Position numbers and translations under genes: made by a program
In this document: positions 5,725 to 9,694 of the stretch, piece by piece
Position numbering within the stretch: position 1 is the stretch's first letter
How the letters are laid out: each line of letters begins with the position of its first letter
From: DASRDS01 sp035569435
GTDB taxonomy: Bacteria > Gemmatimonadota > Gemmatimonadetes > Gemmatimonadales > Gemmatimonadaceae
Length of the DNA stretch: 9,694 bases
Assembly (NCBI GenBank): GCA_035569435.1
Contig: DATMNB010000014.1
Coordinates: 1-9,694 of the forward strand
Direction of reading: 5' to 3'
Notes under the pieces: generated by a model
Database searches by the model: none
Seen by the model: the letters and a program-made list of their open reading frames with translations, nothing else
What the model was told of the DNA's origin: nothing

Positions 5725-6894
5725 ATGCGCATTCTCTACTGCACTGACACGTATCCGCCCCAGGTGAATGGGGTCTCGGTCGTCACCGCCCTCTCTGTCG
5801 CCGGACTCCGTGAGCGCGGCTGGGAGTGCGCCGTCGTCGCGCCGCGCTATCCCGAGATCACCGACAGCGTCTTCACCGAGTACGGCAACGGCCACGATGA
5901 CGCGGTGACCGCGATCCCCAGCATCCCTTTCCCCTACTACCCCGACGTCCGGCTGACCGCGCCGCCATTCGCGGCGGTGTACCGCGTCGCCCGCCAGTTC
6001 AAGCCGGACCTCATACACAGCGAGACCGAGTTCGTCATCGGCCGCGTCGGTCAGCTCGTTGGCCGCCGGCTCGGCATCCCGCTCGTCTCCTCGTATCACA
6101 CCGATTTCGCGCGCTACACCGACTCCTACGGCATCCCCTGGCTGCGCAGCACGATCGAGGCCTACATCACCCGCTTCCACAGCCGGAGCCGCCGGACCTA
6201 CACGCCGTCGGCGCCGTCGCGCGAGGACCTGCTGCGATTCGGCATCCGCGACGTCGAGGTCTGGGGGCGTGGCGTCGACGTGACCGCATACAACCCCCGT
6301 CTCCGCAGCGACGCGCTCCGCGAGCGGCTCGGCCTCGGCCGCCGGTTCACCTTCCTCTACGTGGGCCGCCTGGCGCACGAAAAGAACGTCGAGCAGATCG
6401 TCGAGGCCTATCGCCTGGCGCTCCCGTCCCTCCCGCCCGACAGCACGCGACTCGTCATCGCCGGCGCGGGTCCGCGCGAACCCATCCTCCGCGCCGCGGC
6501 TCCTCCCGGCGTCACCTTCCTCGGCTATCTCGACCGGCGCACCGAGCTCCCCGCCCTGTACGCCAGCGCCGAGGCATTCGTCTTCGCCTCGCTCACCGAG
6601 ACGCTCGGCCTCGTCGTCCTCGAGGCCATGGCGTCCGGGCTCCCCGTGATCGCCACCCCGGCCGGCGGTGTCGCCGACCACCTCCGCGATGGGGAGAACG
6701 GCATCGCCTACCCCGCGGCCGACGCGCGCGCGATGGCCGACGCCATGGTCGCCCTCGCGATCGACCCGACCCGCCAGCGTGCACTCTCGCTCGGCGCCCG
6801 GGCCACCGCCGAAGCGCTCGGCTGGGACCTGGAGCTCGACCGACTCGATGCGAGCTACCGCGACGTCGTCGGCGGCGTCACGGCGACGGTGTAG
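5725..6894 (+). CDS. GT4 glycosyltransferase (SqdX/MgtA/PimB-like)
   Basis: Retaining GT-B glycosyltransferase, 389 residues, a normal length for family GT4. The ATG at 5725 is chosen over a TTG four codons upstream because the protein then opens with the typical MRILYCTDTYPPQVNGV. N-terminal acceptor domain: PYYPDVRL (70-77), PDLIHSETEF (94-103), SYHTDFARYTDSYGIPWL (123-140). C-terminal nucleotide-sugar domain: YVGRLAHEKN (212-221), VIAGAGP (244-250), and TETLGLVVLEAMASGLPVIA (291-310) with the EX7E pair Glu292 and Glu300. The closest known groups by pattern are SqdX sulfolipid synthase, MgtA and PimB-type mannosyltransferases, so a lipid acceptor is plausible. Donor and acceptor are not determined. 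No clear Shine-Dalgarno is present. It ends in tandem TAGTAG and is followed 13 nt later by the ABM gene. Confidence 0.92.
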   Translation: MRILYCTDTYPPQVNGVSVVTALSVAGLRERGWECAVVAPRYPEITDSVFTEYGNGHDDAVTAIPSIPFPYYPDVRLTAPPFAAVYRVARQFKPDLIHSETEFVIGRVGQLVGRRLGIPLVSSYHTDFARYTDSYGIPWLRSTIEAYITRFHSRSRRTYTPSAPSREDLLRFGIRDVEVWGRGVDVTAYNPRLRSDALRERLGLGRRFTFLYVGRLAHEKNVEQIVEAYRLALPSLPPDSTRLVIAGAGPREPILRAAAPPGVTFLGYLDRRTELPALYASAEAFVFASLTETLGLVVLEAMASGLPVIATPAGGVADHLRDGENGIAYPAADARAMADAMVALAIDPTRQRALSLGARATAEALGWDLELDRLDASYRDVVGGVTATV

Positions 6895-6907
6895 TAGGGT
6901 CTTGGCC

Positions 6908-7192
6908 ATGATTTGCCTGACCGTGACCTACGTGATCCGCGCCGGCGCCGAAGCCCACGCCATCGATCTCTTTCGCGCGCTGACCACCGCGACCCGCCAG
7001 GAACCCGGGAACGCCATGTACATCGCGCACCAGTCAACGACCGATGCGCGCCGCTTCCACCTGTACGAGCAGTATCACGACCAGGCCGCGCTCGACGCCC
7101 ACCGCGCGTCACCGCACTTCGCGCAGTACGTCACCAACGGTCTCTATCCCATCGCCGAGAGCCGCATCGCCGAGCTGTACACGCCCGTCTAG
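6908..7192 (+). CDS. Antibiotic-biosynthesis-monooxygenase-domain protein (quinol monooxygenase-like)
   Basis: Small ABM-fold protein, 94 residues, the usual length for this dimeric ferredoxin-like alpha+beta barrel family. Seen: an opening beta strand MICLTVTYVI, EPGNAMYIAHQSTTD (32-46), FHLYEQYHDQAALDAHRASP (50-69), HFAQYV (70-75), and a last strand IAELYTPV. The E-x-G-N...Y, LYE.Y and H..SPHF positions are the family consensus. YgiN-like members oxidise quinols or other aromatics without cofactors, but many are of unknown role. It starts 13 nt after the glycosyltransferase stop with AGGG 8 nt upstream, so the two are likely co-transcribed, although a functional link is not obvious. Its TAG stop is part of the palindrome CTAG shared with the convergent gene. 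Confidence 0.85.
   Translation: MICLTVTYVIRAGAEAHAIDLFRALTTATRQEPGNAMYIAHQSTTDARRFHLYEQYHDQAALDAHRASPHFAQYVTNGLYPIAESRIAELYTPV
7189..7192. other. CTAG holding the stop codons of two convergent genes
   Basis: TAG at 7190-7192 ends the + strand ABM gene and TAG read from 7191 to 7189 on the - strand ends the threonine-aldolase-like gene. The genes overlap tail to tail by 4 nt, leaving no room for a terminator between them. Confidence 0.9.
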
Positions 7193-8223
7193 TCCAGCAG
7201 GACCTGCCGGGCGTGGCTGACAAAGCGATCCACATCGCCCGGCGTGGTGTCAAACGCGCACACGAGTCGGATCTCCGTGCGCCGCGCATCCCAGACATAG
7301 AACGCCCCGCCCCGCTCGAGATCGGCCACGGCGTCCGGCGGCACCGTGGCAAACACCTCGTTGGCCTCGACCGGCTGCGTGAGCGTGACCCTCGGGATCG
7401 CCGACAGCCCCTCGGCCATCCGCCGAGCCATGGCGTTCGCGTGCGCGGCATTCGTCCGCCACAGGTCGTCCGTCAAGAGTGCGGTGAACTGTACGGCCGC
7501 ATATCGCATCTTCGAGGCTAGCTGCCCCATCTGCTTGCGCCGATAGACGAAGTCCCGCGCCAACTCGGCGTTGAAGAAGATCACCGCCTCCGCCGCCATC
7601 GCCCCGTTCTTCGTCCCCCCAAACGACACCACGTCGACGCCGCATTCCACCGTGGTGGCGGCCAGTGACACGCCGAGCGCGGCGGCGGCGTTGGCGAGCC
7701 GCCCGCCGTCCATGTGCACAAGCAGCCCCGCCGCGTGCGCCGCCTCCACCAGGGCCCGCACCTCCGACGCCGTGTACACGGTGCCGCATTCGGTCGACTG
7801 CGCGATCGAGACGCACCTGGGCTGCACCTTGTGCTCGTCGCCCTTCCCCTCGACGCGCGACATCATGCCATCGATCGTCAGCTTGCCCGACGGCGACGGC
7901 ACCGTCGTCAGCCGCACGCCCAGCAGCCGCTCCACGGCCCCGCATTCGTCGACGACGATGTGGGCCGTCTCGGCGCAGATCACCGTCTCATACGGACGAC
8001 AGCAACTACCGATCGCCAGCACGTTGGCCGAGGTGCCGTTGAAGACAAAGTACGGGTCCGCCGACGGGCCAAACGCCGCCCTGACGCGCTCCACCGCCTC
8101 ACCCGTGAACGGGTCGGCGCCATACGGCTGCACATGGCCGCTGTTGGCGCGCGTCAGGGCCGCCAGGACAGCGGGGTGAACGGGCGCCCAATTGTCGCTG
8201 GCAAACGCACTATGGTCACTCAT
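7189..8223 (-). CDS. Threonine-aldolase-family PLP enzyme
   Basis: Fold-type I PLP enzyme of the threonine aldolase/beta-eliminating lyase family, 344 residues, full length. Family members split beta-hydroxy-alpha-amino acids, for example L-threonine or L-allo-threonine to glycine and acetaldehyde, or phenylserine. Seen: FASDNWAPVHPAV (7-19), YGADPFT (34-40), FNGTSAN (61-67), AETAHIVVDE with ring-stacking His88, HMDGGRLANA with Asp172 and Arg175, SFGGTKNG with the PLP lysine Lys205, and RLVCAF (319-324) with the carboxylate-binding Arg319. The ATG at 8223 overlaps the TGA of the upstream racemase-like gene (ATGA); an 84-codon extension upstream in frame is only an overlap shadow. A GAGGTG lies 11 nt before the start. 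Substrate is uncertain; an aryl- or branched-serine aldolase or a beta-eliminating role in this operon is possible. Confidence 0.88.
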   Translation of the reverse strand: MSDHSAFASDNWAPVHPAVLAALTRANSGHVQPYGADPFTGEAVERVRAAFGPSADPYFVFNGTSANVLAIGSCCRPYETVICAETAHIVVDECGAVERLLGVRLTTVPSPSGKLTIDGMMSRVEGKGDEHKVQPRCVSIAQSTECGTVYTASEVRALVEAAHAAGLLVHMDGGRLANAAAALGVSLAATTVECGVDVVSFGGTKNGAMAAEAVIFFNAELARDFVYRRKQMGQLASKMRYAAVQFTALLTDDLWRTNAAHANAMARRMAEGLSAIPRVTLTQPVEANEVFATVPPDAVADLERGGAFYVWDARRTEIRLVCAFDTTPGDVDRFVSHARQVLLD

Positions 8224-9347
8224 GGCGCCCGCAACACCTCGCACCGCACCGTGAGCGCATCGACCCGGTCGACCGCCACCGTGACACCGATTCCCGCCCG
8301 GTCGAGCGGCACCCGCACCATCCCCTCGCCATCCATGGTCCACTCCGGCTCGACGATATCCTGCGCCCAGTAACGGGCACTCGGCGACAAGTCGCCGGGC
8401 AGCAGGAAATTGGGCAGCGACGCGAGCGCGACGTTGTGCGCCCGCCCGACCCCGCTCTCCAGCATCCCACCGCACCAGACCGGAACACCATGCCGCGCGC
8501 AGTGGTCGTGAATCGCCCGCGCCGCGCTGAACCCGCCGACTCGGCCGGGCTTGATGTTCACGATGCGCCCGGCGCCCAGGGTGATCATGTCGGCCGCGCG
8601 ATCCAGATCAGTGATCGACTCGTCGAGGCAGATCGGCGTGGTCAGTCGCCGCTGTAACGCGGCGTGGCGGACCAGGTCATCGCTCCCGAGCGGCTGCTCG
8701 ATCATGATGAGATCGAACGCGTCGAGCGCCACCAGGTGGTCGGCGTCGGACAACGTATATGCCGTGTTGGCGTCGACCATGATGTGGGCCTCGTCGCCGA
8801 GCGCTTGCCGGACCGCGGCGACATACGCCACGTCGCGCCCTGGCGCGATCTTGAGCTTGATCTTGCGGTAGCCGGCGTCGCGCGCCGCCACCGCTCGCGT
8901 GACAAGCGCCGCCGGCGTGTCCTGGATCCCGAGCGAGATCCCCGTCACGACGCGGTCGCGCGTGCCGCCCAGATGACGCGAGAGTGGCACGCCCGCGATT
9001 TTGGCCGCCAGGGCCCAACACCCCATCTCGAGCGCAGCCTTGGCCATGGCGTGACCCTTGACGTCGGCGTCCAGCAGCGCGCGCACCTGCCCGGCGTCGT
9101 CGATCGTGCGTCCGAGGAGCTTGGGCGCTAACCAGGTCGTGATCGCCCACCACGCGGTATCGACGGTCTCCGCAGTGTAGTTTGGCCACTCGCCGGCCAC
9201 ACATTCCGACCACTCGCTCGTGCCCGAGTCGGCATCCACCATCTCGAGCAGGAAGATGCGGCGCTCGCTCACCATCCCCGACGAGATGCGGAACGGCTCG
9301 CGCAACTGGAGCCTCAGCTCGCGCAACGTGATGCGGTCGACAATCAT
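8220..9347 (-). CDS. menC: MenC2 / N-acylamino acid racemase-type enolase-superfamily enzyme
   Basis: Enolase-superfamily enzyme of the o-succinylbenzoate synthase / N-acyl(succinyl)amino acid racemase group, 375 residues. OSBS makes o-succinylbenzoate for menaquinone; close homologues racemise N-acyl amino acids, many do both. N-terminal capping domain: REPFRISSG (16-24), EWSECVAG (45-52). Barrel: YRKIKLKIAPG (160-170) with catalytic Lys164 and Lys166, metal ligands Asp192 (VDANTAY), Glu217 (IEQPL) and Asp242 (LDES), second-side Lys266 (NIKPGRVGG), and WCGGMLESGVGRAHN (291-305). All catalytic residues are present, so it should be active. The start overlaps the stop of the upstream acyltransferase gene by ATGA with no clear Shine-Dalgarno, suggesting translational coupling; its own TGA overlaps the next start. 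The neighbours favour an amino acid role, but the symbol is kept for family membership only. Confidence 0.88.
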   Translation of the reverse strand: MIVDRITLRELRLQLREPFRISSGMVSERRIFLLEMVDADSGTSEWSECVAGEWPNYTAETVDTAWWAITTWLAPKLLGRTIDDAGQVRALLDADVKGHAMAKAALEMGCWALAAKIAGVPLSRHLGGTRDRVVTGISLGIQDTPAALVTRAVAARDAGYRKIKLKIAPGRDVAYVAAVRQALGDEAHIMVDANTAYTLSDADHLVALDAFDLIMIEQPLGSDDLVRHAALQRRLTTPICLDESITDLDRAADMITLGAGRIVNIKPGRVGGFSAARAIHDHCARHGVPVWCGGMLESGVGRAHNVALASLPNFLLPGDLSPSARYWAQDIVEPEWTMDGEGMVRVPLDRAGIGVTVAVDRVDALTVRCEVLRAP

Positions 9348-9694
9348 GGGACGCGCGTCAGAATGTAGTGCGCCTCATTGGCATCCCGACTGAACCCCGT
9401 CACCCGATAGCCCTCGGCGAGCGCCGTCGTGAACGCCGCGCGCGTCCGCTCCCGCCACTCGGGCGTCGCGACGTCGCCCACCGCGGGGATCACCACCCGG
9501 CGATCGTCCGCACGCGCCGGCGGCGCCGCCGCGGGCGGCTCGGTCAGTCGCCACCGCACGACAAACCGGTCGGTCGCCACATCGCCGTGCAACGTGCTCC
9601 CCGTCGTCCCATACATATCGGTCACGTACTCCACGATCTCGGCGCCAAGCCGGTTGATGTTGAAATGCGCGTTGCGCGCCACCAAGGGATCGTA
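9344..9694 (-). CDS. COG3375-type GNAT acyltransferase, C-terminal part, 5'-truncated by window edge
   Basis: Only the last 116 residues are inside the window. The frame is open to the right edge, beginning YDPLVARNAHFNINRLGAEI, so the internal TTG at 9685 is not a start. This opening and the following EYVTDMYG and TDRFVVRWRL are characteristic of the predicted acyltransferase family COG3375 (GNAT superfamily). The acetyl-CoA/acyl-CoA binding half would lie outside the window. A Pro/Ala-rich linker (about 53-62 of the fragment) precedes a final domain ending in GFSRDANEAHYILTRVP. Homologues are often found beside MenC2/N-succinylamino acid racemase genes and are thought to N-acylate (succinylate) amino acids. 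The TGA overlaps the ATG of the racemase-like gene, making a first pair of a three-gene coupled operon. Family call is from recall of conserved segments, not a search. Confidence 0.8.
   Translation of the reverse strand, partial: YDPLVARNAHFNINRLGAEIVEYVTDMYGTTGSTLHGDVATDRFVVRWRLTEPPAAAPPARADDRRVVIPAVGDVATPEWRERTRAAFTTALAEGYRVTGFSRDANEAHYILTRVP

Noticed and set aside
5554..6909. A 451-codon open frame on the - strand opposite the glycosyltransferase.
   Set aside because: It is rich in Arg, Gly, Asp and Glu with no recognisable motif, while the + strand frame carries full GT4 motifs. Long antisense frames are expected in GC-rich coding DNA.
8224..8475. An 84-residue N-terminal extension of the threonine-aldolase-like protein.
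   Set aside because: It lies wholly within the racemase-like gene in another frame and has Arg/Gly-rich shadow composition. The family N-terminus fits the ATG at 8223 and the ATGA overlap.
1..9694. Defence system, prophage, transposon or CRISPR array.
   Set aside because: No repeats of array type, no transposase, integrase, nuclease or phage-like proteins; all genes match housekeeping or metabolic families except the one small unassigned protein.

Overview
The window reads as a stretch of chromosome from a high-GC Gram-negative-type bacterium. A lipoprotein signal, periplasmic-type lytic transglycosylases and strong G/C at third codon positions support this. Protein flavour and gene order are compatible with Gemmatimonadota, but that assignment is inference and was not checked by any search. 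There is no mobile element, CRISPR array, tRNA or rRNA. Twelve genes fill almost the whole window; two are cut by its ends.

Left part (1-1923, + strand): the C-terminal part of the clamp-loader delta' subunit (holB) overlaps moaC (molybdenum cofactor) by an ATGA. A short gap then leads to a membrane-anchored SLT-type lytic transglycosylase. A perfect 11-bp hairpin (1947-1971) separates this block from the convergent genes.

Middle part (1999-5557, - strand): four co-directional genes, read right to left. These are a phosphodiesterase/alkaline-phosphatase-superfamily protein, a PAP2 phosphatase, an unrecognised 152-residue protein with an apparent internal duplication, and an MltD-like lipoprotein transglycosylase with a C-terminal LysM domain. 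Two transglycosylases of different architecture therefore converge on the hairpin.

Right part: divergent from the phosphodiesterase gene, a GT4 glycosyltransferase of the SqdX/MgtA/PimB-like type (+) is followed 13 nt later by a small ABM-fold monooxygenase-like protein (+). That gene ends tail to tail in a shared CTAG with a tightly overlapping - strand operon: a COG3375-type acyltransferase (cut by the window end), a MenC2/N-acylamino acid racemase-type enolase-superfamily enzyme, and a threonine-aldolase-like PLP enzyme. The two junctions in this operon are both ATGA overlaps.

The points most worth a second look are the acyltransferase-racemase-PLP operon, which resembles a D-/N-acyl-amino-acid route as much as menaquinone synthesis; the very strong use of TAG stops (8 of 12 genes, with TGA only inside ATGA overlaps); a cluster of CTAG tetranucleotides around 4014-4087; and the small duplicated protein coupled to the LysM transglycosylase.
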